A stretch of DNA of 64,000 nt. Source: Chamaelirium japonicum. Lineage: Eukaryota > Streptophyta > Magnoliopsida > Liliales > Melanthiaceae. Positions 13,511-28,996 of this stretch are shown here, in pieces. The DNA lies in the NCBI GenBank assembly GCA_947650365.1, contig OX393551.1, positions 91,238,697 through 91,302,696 of the forward strand, in the 5' to 3' direction. Below the pieces are notes generated by a model. It did no database searches. It saw only the letters and a list, made by a program, of their open reading frames with translations, and was not told where the DNA came from. Positions within the stretch are counted from its first letter, which is position 1. Every line of letters begins with the position of its first letter. A program made the translations under genes and the position numbers.

Positions 13511-16480
13511 TGGATCGTACGAATGAATTAGAATGGATTGAATTAGAACGAATCGTACGAATGAATTAGAATGGATCGTACGAATGATATAGAATGGATC
13601 GTACGAATGAATTAGAATGGATTGAATTAGAATGAATCATACGAATGAATTAGAATGAATCATACCGTACGAATGAGTTAGAATGGATCATACGAAGGAA
13701 TTAGAATGGATCGTACGAATGAATTAGAATGGATCGTACGAAGGAATTAGAATGGATCGTACGAAGGAATTAGAATGGATAGTACGAATGAATTAGAATG
13801 GATACCTTCGTGCAAATGAATTAGAATGGATCGTACGAATGAGTAAGAATGGATCGTACGAATGAAATAGAATGGATCGTATGAATGAATTAGAATGGAT
13901 TGTGCGAATGAATTAGAATGGATCGTACGAATGAATTAGAATAGATTGTGCGAATGAATTAGAATGGATCGTACGAATGAATTAGAATGGATCGTACGAA
14001 TGAATTAGCATGGATCGTACGAATGAATTAGAATGGATCGTGCGAATGAATTAGAATGGATCGTACGAATGAAATAGAATGGATTCACACGAATGTATCC
14101 ATTCTAATTCATTCGTACGATCCATTCTAATTCATTCGTACAATCCATTCTAATTCATTCGCACGATCCATTCGCATTCACTCAAACGATCCATTCTAAT
14201 TCATGCATATGATCCATTCTAATTCATTCGCACGAATGTATCCATTCTAATTCATTCGTACGATCCATTCTAAATCATTTGTACGAATGTATCCACTCTA
14301 ATTCATTCATACGATCCATTCTAATTCATTCGCACGAATGTATCCTTTCCAATTCATTCGTACGATCCATTCTAATTCATTCGCACAATCTATTCTAATT
14401 CATTCGTACGATCAATTCTAATTCATTAGCATGATCCATTCTAATTCATTCGTACGATCTATTCTATTTCATTCGTACAATCCATTCTTACTCAATCGTA
14501 TGATCCATTCTAATCCATTCGCACAATCTATTCTAATTCATTCGTACGATCCATTCTATTTCATTCGTACGATCCATTCTAATTCCTACGATCCATTCTA
14601 TTTCATTCATACGATCCATTTTAATTCATTCGCACGATCCATTCTAATTCATTCATACGATCCATTCTAATTCATTCGTACGATCATTCTAATTTCTTCG
14701 TATGATCCATTCTAATTCCTTCGTACGATCCATTCAAATTCATTCGCACGAATCTATCCATTCTAATTCATTCGTACGATCCATTCTAATTCATTCGCAC
14801 TATCCATTCTAATTCATTAATACGATCCAATCTAATTCATTCATACGATCTATTCTAATTCATTCGCACGAATATATCCTTTCTAATTCATTCGTACGAT
14901 CCATTCTAATTCATTCGCACAATCTATTCTAATTCATTAGTACGATCCATTCTAATTCATTCGTACGATCCATTCTAATTCATTAGCACGATCCAAATTC
15001 ATTTATCCGTACGATCTATTCTATTTCATTCATACGATCCATTCTTATCGCACGATCCATTCTAATTCATTCGCACGATCCATTCTCCATTCTAATTCCT
15101 TCGTACGATCCATTCTAATTCCTTCGTATCCATTCTAATTCACTCATACGATCCATTCTAATTCATTCATACGATCCATTCTAATTCATTCGCATGAATG
15201 TATCCATTCTAATTCATTCGTACGATCCATTCTAATTCATTCGCACAATCTATTCTAATTCATTCATACGATTCATCCTAATTCATTCGCACGAATGTAT
15301 CCATTCTAATTCATTCGTACGATCCATTCTTACTCATTCGTACGATCCATTCGTATTCATTCTAATTCATTCGTACGATCTATTCTAATTCATTCGTACG
15401 ATCCATTCTAATTTATTAATATGATCCAATCTAATTCATTCATACGATCCATTCTAATTCATTCGTACGATCCATTCTAATTCATTCGCACGATCCATTC
15501 TAATTCATTCGCACGATCCATTCTAATTCATTCATACGATCCATTCTAATTCATTCGTACGATCCATTCTAATTCTTTCGTAAGATCCAATCTAATTCAT
15601 TCATACGATCCATTCTAATTCTTTTGCACGAATGTATCCATTCTAATTCATTCATACGATCCATTCTAATTCATTCGTACGATACATTCTAATTCATTCG
15701 CACGATCCATTCTAATTCATTCGCACGATCCATTCTAATTCATTCATACGATCCATTCTAATTCATTCGTACGATCCATTCTAATTCATTCGTATGATCC
15801 AATCTAATTCATTCATACGATCCATTCTAATTCTTTTGCACGAATGTATCCATTCTAATTCATTCGTACGATCCATTCTAATTCATTAGCACGAAAAAAC
15901 ACGATCCACTCACATACGAATAAATTAGAATGAATTAGAATGGATTGTGTGAATGAAATTGATCGTACGAATGAATTAGAATAGATTGTGAGAATGAATT
16001 AGAATGGATCGTACGAATGAATTGGAATGGATCATACGAATGAATTAGAATGGATAGTACGAATGAATTATAATGGATACATTCATGCGAATGAATTAGA
16101 ATGGATCGTATGAATGAATTAGAATGGATCGTATGAGTGAATTAGAATGGATACGAAGGAATTAGAATGGATCGTATGAAGGAATTAGAATGGAGAATGG
16201 ATCGTGCAAATGAATTAGAATGGATCGTACGAATGAAATAGAATAGATCGTACGGATAAATGAATTTGGATCGTGCTAATGAATTAGAATGGATCGTACG
16301 AATGAATTAGAATGGATCGTACTAATGAATTAGAATAGATTGTGCGAATGAATTAGAATGGATCGTACGAATGAATTAGAAAGGATATATTCGTGCGAAT
16401 GAATTAGAATAGGTCGTATGAATGAATTAGATTGGATCATATTAATGAATTAGAAAGGATCGTGCGAATGAATTAGAATG
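13511..16480 (+). repeat. ~2.95-kb tandem unit A2
   Basis: Tandem copy of the preceding unit, with the + alpha block at 14,086-15,914 and the A6 junction element at 15,889-15,918, 2,968 bp after its partner. Past about 16,480 the - block no longer follows unit A1 and instead continues as a reverse-complement alpha segment (about 16,560-16,900). Confidence 0.82.
15889..15918 (+). repeat. A6 junction element, copy 2
   Basis: Same element at the + to - switch of unit A2, 2,968 bp after copy 1. Confidence 0.85.
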
Positions 16481-17712
16481 GATCGTACGAATGAATTAGA
16501 ATGGATAGATTCGTGCGAATGAATTTGAATGGATCGTACGAAGGAATTAGAATGGATCGTACGAAGGAATTAGAATAGATCATACAAAGAAATTAGAATG
16601 GATCGTACGAATGAATTAGAATGGATCGTATGAATGAATTAGAATGGATCGTGCGAATGAATTAAAATGGATCGTATGAATGAAATAGAATGGATCGTAT
16701 GAATTAGAATGGATCGTACGAATGAAATAGAATGGATCGTACGAATGAATTAGAATAGATTGTGCGAATGGATTAGAATGGATCATACGATTGAGTAAGA
16801 ATGGATTGTACGAATGAAATAGAATAGATCGTACGAATGAATTAGAATGGATCATGCTAATGAATTAGAATTGATCGTACGAATGAATTAGAATAGATTG
16901 TGCGAATGAATTAGAATGGATCGTACGAATGAATTGGAATATGGATCGTACGAAGGAATTAGACTGGATAGTACGAATGAATTAGAATGGATACCTTCGT
17001 GCAAATGAATTAGAATGGATCATACGAATGAGTAAGAATGGATCGTACGAATGAAATAGAATGGATCGTATGAATGAATTAGAATGGATCGTGCGAATGA
17101 ATTAGAATGGATCGTACGAATAAATTAGAATAGATTGTGCGAATGAATTAGAATGGATCGTACGAATGAATTAGAATGGATCGTACGAATGAATTAGAAT
17201 GGATCGTATGAATGAATTAGAATGGATCGTGCGAATGAATTAGAATGGATCGTGCGAATGAATTAGAATGGATCGTACGAATGAATTATAATGGATACAT
17301 TCGTGCGAAAGAATTGATAGTACGAATGAATTAGAATGGATCGTACGAATGAGTAAAAATGGATCGTGCGAATGAATTAGAATGGATCGTACGCAATGAA
17401 TTAGAATGGATCGTACGAATGAATTAGAATGGATCGTATGAATGAAATAGAATGGATCGTACGAATGAATTAGAATGGATCGTGCGGATGAATTAGAATG
17501 GATCGTACGAATGAATTAGAATGGATCGTACGAAGGAATTAGAATGGATCGTACGAATGAATTAGAAAGGATACATTCGAATTCATTCGTACGATCCATT
17601 CTAATTCCTTCGCACGATCCATTCTAATTCATTCGCACGATCTATTCTAATTCATTCATACGATCCATTCTAATTCATTCACACAATCCATTCTAATTCA
17701 TTCTAATTTATT

Positions 17713-17742
17713 CGTATGTGAGTGGATCGTGTTTTTTCATGC
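17713..17742 (-). repeat. A6 junction element, copy 3 (inverted)
   Basis: Reverse complement (GATCGTGTTTTTTCATGC), again at a + to - switch. This means the whole junction neighbourhood was inverted, not only the element. Confidence 0.85.
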
Positions 17743-18551
17743 TAATGAATTAGAATGGATCGTACGAATGAATTAGGAAGGATACATTCGTGCGAAAGAA
17801 TTAGAATGGATCGTATGAATGAATTAGATAGGATCGTATAAATGAATTAGAATAGATCGTACGAATGAATTAGAATGGATCGTGCTAATGAATTAGAATG
17901 GATCGTGCGAATGAATTAGAATGGATCGTGCGAATGAATTAGAATGGATCGTACGCAATGAATTAGAATGGATCGTACGAATGAATTAGAATGGATCGTA
18001 CGATCCATTCTAATTCATTCGTACGATCCATTCTAATTCATTCTCACTATCTATTCTAATTCATTCGTACGATCCATTCTAATTCATTCGCACGATGCAT
18101 TCTAATTCATTCGCACGATGCATTCTAATTCATTCTCACTATCTATTCTAATTCATTCGTACGATCCATTCTAATTCATTCGTACGATTCATTCTAATTC
18201 AATCCATTATAATTCATTCGTACGATCCATTCTTACTCATTCGTACGATCCATTCTAATTCATTCGCACGAATGAATCCATTCTAATTCATTCGTATGAT
18301 CCATTCTAATTCATTCGCATGAATGTATCCATTCTAATTCATTCGTACGATCCATTCTATCTCATTCGTACAATCCATTCTATTTCATTCGTATGATCCA
18401 TTCTAATTCATTCGCACGATCCATTCTAATTTATTCGCATGATCCATTCTAATTTATTCGTATGATCCATTCTAATTCATTCATACGATCCATTCTAATA
18501 CATTCATATGATCCATTCTAATTCATTCATACGATCCATTCTAATTCATTA

Positions 18552-18581
18552 GTACGAAAAAACACGATCCACTCACATACG
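18552..18581 (+). repeat. A6 junction element, copy 4
   Basis: GTACGAAAAAACACGATCC variant (GTACG instead of GCACG) at the + to - switch near 18,578. Confidence 0.85.
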
Positions 18582-19972
18582 AATAAATTAGAATGAATTA
18601 GAATGGATTGTGTGAATGAATTAGAATGGATCGTATGAATGAATTAGAATGGATCGTGCGAATGAATTAGAATGGTTCGTGCGAATGAATTAGAATATGG
18701 ATCGTACGAAGGAATTAGAATGGATCGTACAAATGAATTCGAATGTATCCTTTCTAATTCATTCGTACGATCCATTCTAATTCCTTCGTACGATCCATTC
18801 TAATTCATTCATACGGTCCATTCTAATTCATTCGCACGATCCATTCTAATTCATTCGTACGATCCATTCTATTTCATTCATACGATCCATTCTAATTCGT
18901 TCATACGATCCATTCTAATTCCTTCGTACGATCCATTCTAATTCATTCGTACGATCCATTCTTACTCAATCGTACGTATGAATGAATTAGAATGGATCGT
19001 GCGAATGAATTAGAATGGATTATATGAATGAAATAGAATGGATCATACGAATGAAATAGAATGGATCGTACGAAGGAATTAGAATGGATCGTATGAATGA
19101 ATTAGAGTGGATACATTCGTGCGAATGAATTCGAATAAATCGTGCGAATGAATTAGAATGGATTATACGAATGAATTAGAATGGATCGTACGAATGAAAT
19201 AGAATGGATCGTACGAATGAATTAGAATGGATACATTCGTGCAAAAGAAATAGAATTGATTGTATGAATGAATTAGAATGGATCGTGTGAATGAATTAGA
19301 ATGGATCATACGAATGAAATAGAATGGATACATTCGTGCGAATGAATTCGAATGGATCGTGCGAATGAATTAGAATGGATCGTACGAATGAATTAGAATG
19401 GATCGTGCGAATGAATTAGAATGGATCGTGCGAATGAATTAGAATGGATCGTATGAATGAATTAGATTGGATAGTATTAATGAATTAAAATGGATCGTAC
19501 GAATGAATTAGAATTGATCGTACGAATGAATTAGAATGGATACGAATAGATCGTACGAATGAGTAAGAATGGATCGTACGAATGAAATAGAATGGATTGT
19601 ACGAATGAATTAGAATGGATACATTCGTGCGAATAAATTAGGATGGATCGTATGAATGAATTAGAATAGATTGTGTGAATGAATTAGAATGGATCGTACG
19701 AATGAATTAGAATGGATACATTCATGCGAATGAATTAGAATGGATCGTATGAATGAATTAGAATGGATCGTATGAGTGAATTAGAATGGATACGAAGGAA
19801 TTAGAATGGATCGTACGAAGGAATTAGAATGGAGAATGGATCGTGCAAATGAATTAGAATGGATCGTGCGATAAGAATGGATCGTACGAATGAAATAGAA
19901 TAGATCGTACGAATGAAATAGAATGAATTAGAATGGATCGTACGAATGAAATAGAATGAATTAGAACGGATC

Positions 19973-22900
19973 GCACGAAGGTATCCATTCTAATTCATTC
20001 GTACTATCCATTCTAATTCCTTCGTACGATCCATTCTAATTCCTTCATACGATCCATTCTAATTCATTCGTACGATCCATTCTAATTCATTCATACGATC
20101 CATTCTAATTCCTTCGTATGATCCATTCTAATTCATTCATACAATCCATTCTAATTCTTTTGCACGAATGTATCCATTCTAATTCATTCGTTCGATCCAT
20201 TCTAATTCATTCGTACGATCCATTCTAATTCATTCGCACGATCCATTCTAATTCATGCATACGATCCAATCTAATTCATTCATACGATCCATTCTAATTC
20301 ATTCGCACTAATGTATCCATTCTAATTCATTCGTACATGTATGAATGAATTAGAATGGATCGTACGAATGAATTAGAGTTGATACATTCGTGCAAATGAA
20401 TTAGAATGGATCGTATGAATGAATTAGATTGGATCGTATGCATGAATTAGAATGGATCGTGCGAATGAATTAGAATGGATCGTGCGAATGAATTAGAATG
20501 GATCGTACGAATGAATTAGAATGGATCGTATGAATGAATTAGATTGGATCGTATTAATGAATTAGAATGGATCGTACGAATGAATTAGAATAGATCGTAC
20601 GAATGGATTAGAATGGATACGAATGGATCGTACGAATGAGTAAGAATGGATCGTACGAATGAAATAGAATGGATTGTACGAATGAATTAGAATGGATACA
20701 TTCGTGCGAATGAATTAGGATGGATCGTATGAATGAATTAGAATAGATTATGCGAATGAATTAGAATAGATCGTACGAAGGAATTACAATGGATTGTATG
20801 AATGAATTAGAATAGATCGTATGAATGAATTAGAATGGATCGTGCGAATGAATTAGAATGGATAGTATGAATGAAATAGAATGGATCGTATGAATTAGAA
20901 TGGATTGTACGAATGAATTAGAATGGATCGTGCGAATGAATTAAAATGGATCGTATGAATGAAATAGAATGGATCGTATGAATTAGAATGGATCGTACGA
21001 ATGAAATAGAATGGATCGTACGAATGAATTAGAATAGATTGTGCGAATGGATTAGAATGGATCATACGATTGAGTAAGAATGGATTGTACGAATGAAATA
21101 GAATAGATCGTACGAATGAATTAGAATGGATCGTATGAATGAATTAGAATAGATCGTACGAATGAATTAAAATGGATCGTATAAATGAATTAGAATGGAT
21201 CGTGCGAATGAAATAGAATGGATCGTACGAATGAAATAGAATGGATCGTACGAATGAAATAGAATGGATCGTATGAATGAATTAGAATGGATCGTGCGAA
21301 TGAATTAGAATGGATCGTTTGAATGAATTAGAATAGATTGTGCGAATGAATTAGAATGGATCGTACGAATGAATTAGAATGGATCGTACGAATGAATTAG
21401 AATGGATCGTACGAATGAATTAGAATGGATCGTGCGAATGAATTAGAATTGATCGTACGAATGAATTAGAATGGATCGTACGAATGAATTAGAATGGATC
21501 GTTCGAATGAATTAGAATAGATTGTGCGAATGAATTAGAATGGATCGTACGAATGAATTAGAAAGAATACATTCGTGCGAATGAATTAGAATGGATCGTA
21601 TGAGTGTGAATGAATTAGAATGGATCGTGCGAATGAATTAGAATGGATCGTATTAATGAATTAGAATGGATCGTGCGAATGAATTAGAATGGATCGTACG
21701 AATGAGTAAGAATGGATCGTGCGAATGAATTATAATGGATCATATGAATGAATTAGAATGAATCGTATGAATGAATTAGAATGGATCGTGCGAATAAATT
21801 AGAATGGATCGTATGAATGAATTAGAATAGATTGTGCGAATGAATTAGAATGGATCGTACGAATGAATTAGAATGGATACATTCGTGCGAATGAATTAGA
21901 ATGGATCGTATGCATGAATTAGAATCGATCGTACGAATGAATTAGAATGGATCATGCGAATGAATTAGAATGGATCGTGCAAATGAATTAGAATGGATCG
22001 TACGAATGAAATAGAATGGATTGTACGAATGAGATAGAATGGATCGTACGAATGAATTAGAATGGATACATTCATGCGAATGAATTAGAATGGATCATTC
22101 GAATAAATTAGAATGGATTCATTCGTGCGAATGAATTAGAATGGATCGTATGAATGAGTAAGAATGGATCGTACGAATGAATTAGAATGGATTGAATTAG
22201 AATGAATCGTACGAATGAATTAGAATGGATCGTACGAATGAATTAGAATGGATTGAATTAGAATGAATCGTACGAATGAATTAGAATGAATCATACCGTA
22301 CGAATGAATTAGAATGGATCATACGAAGAAATTAGAATGGATCGTACGAATGAATTAGAATGGATCGTACGAAGGAATTAGAATGGATCGTACGAAGGAA
22401 TTATAATGGATAGTACGAATAAATTAGAATGGATACCTTCGTGCAAATGAATTAGAATGGATCGTACGAATGAGTAAGAATGGATCGTACGAATGAAATA
22501 GAATGGATCGTATGAATGAATTAGAATGGATCGTGCGAATGAATTAGAATGGATCGTACGAATGAATTAGAATAGATTGTGCGAATGAATTAGAATGGAT
22601 CGTACGAATGAATTAGAATGGATCGTACGAATGAATTAGAATGGATCATATGAATGAATTAGAATGGATCGTGCGAATGAATTAGAATGGATCGTACGAA
22701 TGAAATAGAATGGATTCGCACGAATGTATCCATTATAATTCATTCGTACGATCCATTCTAATTGATTCGTACAATCCATTCTAATTCATTCGCACGATCT
22801 ATTCGCATTCACTCAAACGATCCATTCTAATTCATTGATATGATCCATTCTAATTCATTCGCACGAATGTATCCATTCTAATTCATTCGTACGATCCATT

Positions 22901-23050
22901 CTAATTCATTTGTACGAATGTATCCACTCTAATTCATTCATACGATCCATTCTAATTCATTCGCACGAATGTATCCATTCCAATTCATTCGTACGATCCA
23001 TTCTAATTCATTCGCACAATCTATTCTAATTCATTCGTACGATCAATTCT
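19973..23050. repeat. 20-23 kb segment within copy A
   Basis: + (19,973-20,338), - (20,339-22,716), then + into a shortened alpha module. It corresponds to 1,943-5,040 and 49,971-53,000. After about 23,050 this alpha copy loses the stretch carrying TTACTCAATCGTATG and rejoins the module at AATTCATTAATACG (about 23,240); 53,000-53,200 has the same loss. Confidence 0.8.
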
Positions 23051-26000
23051 AATTCATTCGTACTATCCATTCTAATTCATTTGCACAATCCATTCTAATT
23101 CATTCATACGATCCATTCTAATTCATTCGTACGATCCATTCTAATTCATTCATACGATCCATTCTAATTCATTCGCACGAATGTATCCATTCCAATTCAT
23201 TCGTACGATCCATTCTAATTCATTCGCACGATCCATTATAATTCATTAATACGATCCAATCTAATTCATTCATACGATCTATTCTAATTCATTCGCACGA
23301 ATATATCCTTTCTAATTCATTCGTACGATCCATTCTAATTCATTCGCACAATCTATTCTAATTCATTCGTACGATCCATTCTAATTCATTCGTACGATCC
23401 ATTCTAATTCATTAGCACGATCCAAATTCATTTATCCGTACGATCTATTCTATTTCATTCGTACGATCCATTCTTATCGCACGATCCATTCTAATTCATT
23501 CGCACGATCCATTCTCCATTCTAATTCCTTCGTACGATCCATTCTAATTCCTTCGTATCCATTCTAATTCACCCATACGATCCATTCTAATTTATTCATA
23601 CGATCCATTCTAATTCATTCGCATGAATGCATCCACTCTAATTCATTCGTACGATCCATTCTAATTCATTCGCACAATCTATTCTAATTCATTCATACGA
23701 TCCATCCTAATTCATTCGCACGAATGTATCCATTCTAATTCATTCGTACAATCCATTCTATTTCATTCGTACGATCCATTCTTACTCATTCGTACGATCC
23801 ATTCGTATCCATTCTAATTCATTCGTACGATCTATTCTAATTCATTCGTACGATTCATTTTAATTCAATCCATTCTAATTCATTCGTACGATCCATTCTA
23901 ATTCATTCGTATTAGAATGGATCGTACGAATGAGTAAGAATGGATCGTACGAATGAAATAGAATGGATCGTATGAGTGAATTAGAATGGTTCGTGCGAAT
24001 GAATTAGAATGGATCGTACGAATGAATTAGAATAGATTGTGCGAATGAATTAGAATGGATCGTACGAATGAATTAGAATCGATCGTACGAATGAATTAGA
24101 ATGGATCATGCGAATGAATTAGAATGGATCATGCGAATGAATTAGAATGGATCATACGAATGAAATAGAATGGATTGTACGAATGAGATAGAATGGATCG
24201 TACGAATGAATTAGAATGGATCATACGAATGAATTAGAATTGATTCATTCGTGCGAATGAATTAGAATGGATCGTACGAATGAGTAAGAATGGATCGTAC
24301 GAATGAATTAGAATGGATTGAATTAGAATGAATCGTACGAATGAATTAGAATGGATCGTACGAATGAATTAGAATGGATCGTATGAATGAATTAGAATGG
24401 ATTGAATTTGAATGAATTGTACGAATGAATTAGAATGAATCATACCGTACGAATAAATTAGAATGGATCATACGAAGGAATTAGAATGGATCGTACGAAT
24501 GAATTAGAATGGATCGTACGAATGAATTAGAATGGATCGTACGAAGGAATTAGAATGGATCGTACGAAGGAATAAGAATAGATAGTACGAATGAATTAGA
24601 ATGGATACCTTCGTGCAAATGAATTAGAATGGATCGTACGAATGAGTAAGAATGGATCGTACGAATGAAATAGAATGGATCGTATGAATGAATTAGAAAG
24701 GATTGTGCGAATGAATTAGAATGGATCGTACGAATGAATTAGAATGGATCGTGCGAATGAATTAGAATGGATCGTACGAATGAATTAGAATAGATTGTGC
24801 GAATGAATTAGAATGGATCGTACGAATGAATTAGAATGGATCGTACGAATGAATTAGAATGGATCGTACGAATGAATTAGAATGGATCGTATGAATGAAT
24901 TAGAATGGATCGTACGAATGAATTAGAATGGATCGTAGAATGAATTAGAATGGATCGTGCGAATAAATTAGAATGGATCGTATGAATGAATTAGAATAGA
25001 TTGTGCGAATGAAATAGAATGGATTGTACGAATGAGATAGAATGGATCGTACGAATGAATTAGAATGGATACATTCATGCTAATGAATTAGAATGGATCA
25101 TACGAATGAATTAGAATGGATTCATTCGTGCGAATGAATTAGAATGGATCGTACGAATGAGTAAGAATGGATCGTACGAATGAATTAGAATGGATTGAAT
25201 TAGAATGAATCGTACGAATGAATTAGAATAAATCGTTCGAATGAATTAGAATGGATCGTACGAATGAATTAGAATGGATTGAATTAGAATGAATCGTACG
25301 AATGAATTAGAATGAATCATACCGTACGAATGAATTAGAATGGATCGTACAAAGGAATTAGAATGGATCGTACGAATGAATTCGAATGTATCCTTTCTAA
25401 TTCATTCGTACGATCCATTCTAATTCCTTCGTACGATCCATTCTAATTCATTCGTACGATCCATTCTAATTCATTCGCACGATCCATTCTTATTCATTCG
25501 TACGATCCATTATATTTCATTCATACGATCCATTCTAATTCATTCGCACGATCCATTCTAATTCATTCATATGATCCATTCTATTTCATTCGTACGATCC
25601 ATTCTTACTCATTCGTACGATCCGTTCTAATTCATTTGCACGAAGGTATCCATTCTAATTCCTTCGTACGATCCATTCTAATTCCTTCGTACGATCCATT
25701 CTAATTCATTCGTACGATCCATTCTAATTCATTCGTACAATCCATTCTAATTCCTTTGTACGATCCATTCTAATTCATTCATACGATCCATTCTAATTCA
25801 TTCGTACGATCTATTCTATTTCATTCATACGATCCATTCTAATTCAATAATACGATCCATTCTAATTCATTCGCACGATCCATTCTAATTCATTCACACT
25901 CATACGATCCATTCTAATTCATTCGTACGAATGAATTAGAGTGGATACATTCGTACAAATGAATTAGAATGGATCGTATGAATGAATTAGAGTGGATACA

Positions 26001-28996
26001 TTCGTACAAATGAATTAGAATGGATTTTACGAATGAATTAGAATGGATACATTCGTGCGAATGAATTAGAATGGATCATATGATTGAATTAGAATGGATC
26101 GTTTGAGTGAATGCGAATGGATTGTGCGAATGAATTAGAATGGATTGTACGAATGAATTAGAATGGATCGTACGAATGCATTAGAATGGATACATTCGTG
26201 CGAATCCATTCTATTTCATTCGTACGATCCATTCTAATTCATTCGCACGATCCATTCTAATTCATTCATACGATCCATTCTAATTCATTCGTACGATCCA
26301 TTCTAATTCATTCGTACGATCCATTCTAATTCATTCGCACGATCTATTCTAATTTATTCGTACGATCCATTCTAATTCATTCGCACGATCCATTTTAATT
26401 CATTCATACGATCCATTCTATTTCATTCGTACGATCCATTCTTACTCATTCGTACGATCCATTCTAATTCATTTGCACGAAGGTATCCATTCTAATTCAT
26501 TCGTACTATCCATTCTAATTCCTTCGTACGATCCATTCTAATTCCTTCGTACGATCCATTCTAATTCATTCGGACGATCCATTCTAATTCCTTCGTATGA
26601 TCCATTCTAATTCATTCGTACGGTTTGATTCATTCTAATTCATTCGTACGATTCATTCTAATTCAATCCATTCTAATTCATTCGTACGATCCATTCTAAT
26701 TCATTCGTACGATCCATTCTAATTCATTCGTACGATTCATTCTAATTCATTAGAATGGATCGTACGAATGAATTAGAATGGATTGAATTAGAATGAATCG
26801 TACGAATGAATTAGAATGGATCATACGAATAAAATAGAATGGATCGTACGAATGAATTGGAATGGATACATTCGTGCGAATGAATTAGAATGGATCGTAT
26901 GAATGAATTAGAGTGGCTATATTCGTACAAATGAATTAGAATGGATCGTGCGAATGAATTAGAATGGATCGTGCGAATGAATTAGAATGGATCGAACGAA
27001 TGAATTAGAATGGATCGTATGAATGAATTAGATTGGATCGTATTAATGAATTAGAATGGATCGTGCAAATGAATTAGAATGGATCGTACGAATGAATTAG
27101 AATGGATCGTACGAATGACTTAGAATGGATCGTTCGAATGAATTAGAATAGATTATGCGAATGAATTAGAATGGATCGTACGAATGAATTAGAAAGGATA
27201 CATTCGTGCGAATGAATTAGAATGGATCGTATGAGTGTGAATGAATTAGAATGGATCGTACGAATGAATTAGAATGGATCGTATTAATGAATTAGAATGG
27301 ATCGTGCGAATGAATTAGAATGGATCGTACGATTGAGTAAGAATGGATCGTGCGAATGAATTAGAATGGATTGTACGAATGAATTAGAATGGATCGTACG
27401 AATGAATTAGAATGGATACATTCGTGCGAATCCATTCTATTTCATTCGTACGATCCATTCTAATTCATTTGCACGATCTATTCTAATTCATTTGCATGAT
27501 CCATTCTAATTCATTTGCACGATCCATTCTAATTCATTCGTACGATCCATTCTAATTCATTCGTACGATCCATTCTAATTCATTCGCACAATCTATTCTA
27601 ATTCATTCGCACGATCCATTCTAATTCATTCATACGATCCATTCTATTTCATTCGTACGATCCATTCTTACTCATTCGTATGATCCATTCTAATTCATTT
27701 GCACGAAGGTATCCATTCTAATTCATTCGTACTATCCATTCTAATTCCTTCGTACGATCCATTCTAATTCCTTCGTACGATCCATTCTAATTCATTCGCA
27801 CGATCCATTCTAATTCATTCATACGATCCATTCTATTTCATTCGTACGATCCATTCTTACTCAATCGTACGATCCATTCTAATTCATTTGCACGAAGGTA
27901 TCCATTCTAATTCATTCGTACTATCCATTATAATTCCTTTGTACGATCCATTCTAATTCATTCGTACGATCCATTCTAATTCATTCGTACGATCCATTCT
28001 AATTCCTTCGTATGATCTATTCTAATTCATTCGTACGGTATGATTCATTCTAATTCATTCGTACGATTCATTCTAATTCAATCCATTCTAATTCATTCAT
28101 ACTATCCATTCTAATTCATTCGTACGATCTATTCTAATTCATTCGTACGATTCATTCTAATTCAATCCATTCTAATTCATTCGTACAATCCATTCTTACT
28201 CATTCGTACGATCCATTCTAATTCATTCGCACGAATGAATCCATTCTAATTCATTCGTATGATCCATTCTAATTCATTCGAATGAATGTATCCATTCTAA
28301 TTCATTCGTACGATCCATTCTATCTCATTCGTACAATCCATTCTATTTCATTCGTATGATCCATTCTAATTCATTCGCACGATCCATTCTAATTCATTCG
28401 CATGATCCATTCTAATTCATTCGTACGATCGATTCTAATTCATTCATACGATCCATTCTAATTCATTCATATGATCCATTCTAATTCATTCGCACGATCC
28501 ATTCTTACTCATTCGTACGATCCATTCTAATTCATTCGCACGATCCATTCTAATTCATTAATACGATCCATTCTAATTCATTCGCACGATCCATTCTAAT
28601 TCATTCACACTCATACGATCCATTCTAATTCATTCGCACGAATGTATCCTTTCTAATTCATTCGTACGATCCATTCTAATTCATTCGCACAATCTATTCT
28701 AATTCATTCGAACGATCCATTCTAATTCATTCGTACGATCCATTCTAATTCATTCGCACGATCCATTCTAATTCATTCGCACGATCCATTTTAATTCATT
28801 AGCACGATCCATTTTAATTCATTCGTACGATCCATTCTAATTCATTTATACGATCCAATCTTATTCATTCATACGATCCATTCTAATTCATTCGCACGAA
28901 TGTATCCATTCAAATTCATTCGTACGATCCATTCTAATTCATTCGCACGATCCATTCTAATTCATTCGTACGATCCATTCTATTTCATTTATACGA
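23051..28996. repeat. Right part of copy A
   Basis: Switches at 23,911, 25,385, 25,926, 26,203, 26,748 and 27,430, ending in a + block of about 1.56 kb. Part of it (about 24,645-26,130) has an additional copy at about 38,530-40,000. The switch at 26,748 is an inverted repeat with two-base spacer: ATTCTAAT-TC-ATTAGAAT. Confidence 0.8.

Larger units (their letters stand above)
16481..19972. repeat. Rapidly alternating blocks in copy A
   Basis: After a - alpha segment there are seven blocks of only 136-1,000 bp (switches at 17,580, 17,715, 18,000, 18,578, 18,737, 18,974 and 19,972). It includes the exact palindromic - to + switch TGGATCGTACGATCCA at 17,993-18,008 and an inverted followed by a direct A6 junction element. 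An identical arrangement sits at 46,420-49,970. Confidence 0.8.
10680..28996 (+). repeat. 18.3-kb segmental repeat, copy A
   Basis: Direct match to about 40,642-58,973. Corresponding strand switches are offset by 29,935-29,998 bp across the whole interval. The left limit is set where both copies enter GGATTGAATTAGAATG just before CATACCGTACG (10,741 and 40,705). The right limit is TTTCATTTATACGA (ends 28,996 and 58,973), after which A turns to - orientation and B continues in +. Differences seen are scattered single bases and indels of one to a few monomers: one monomer present near 12,800 is absent near 42,770, and a 28-bp monomer near 54,170 is absent near 24,210. Confidence 0.88.
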
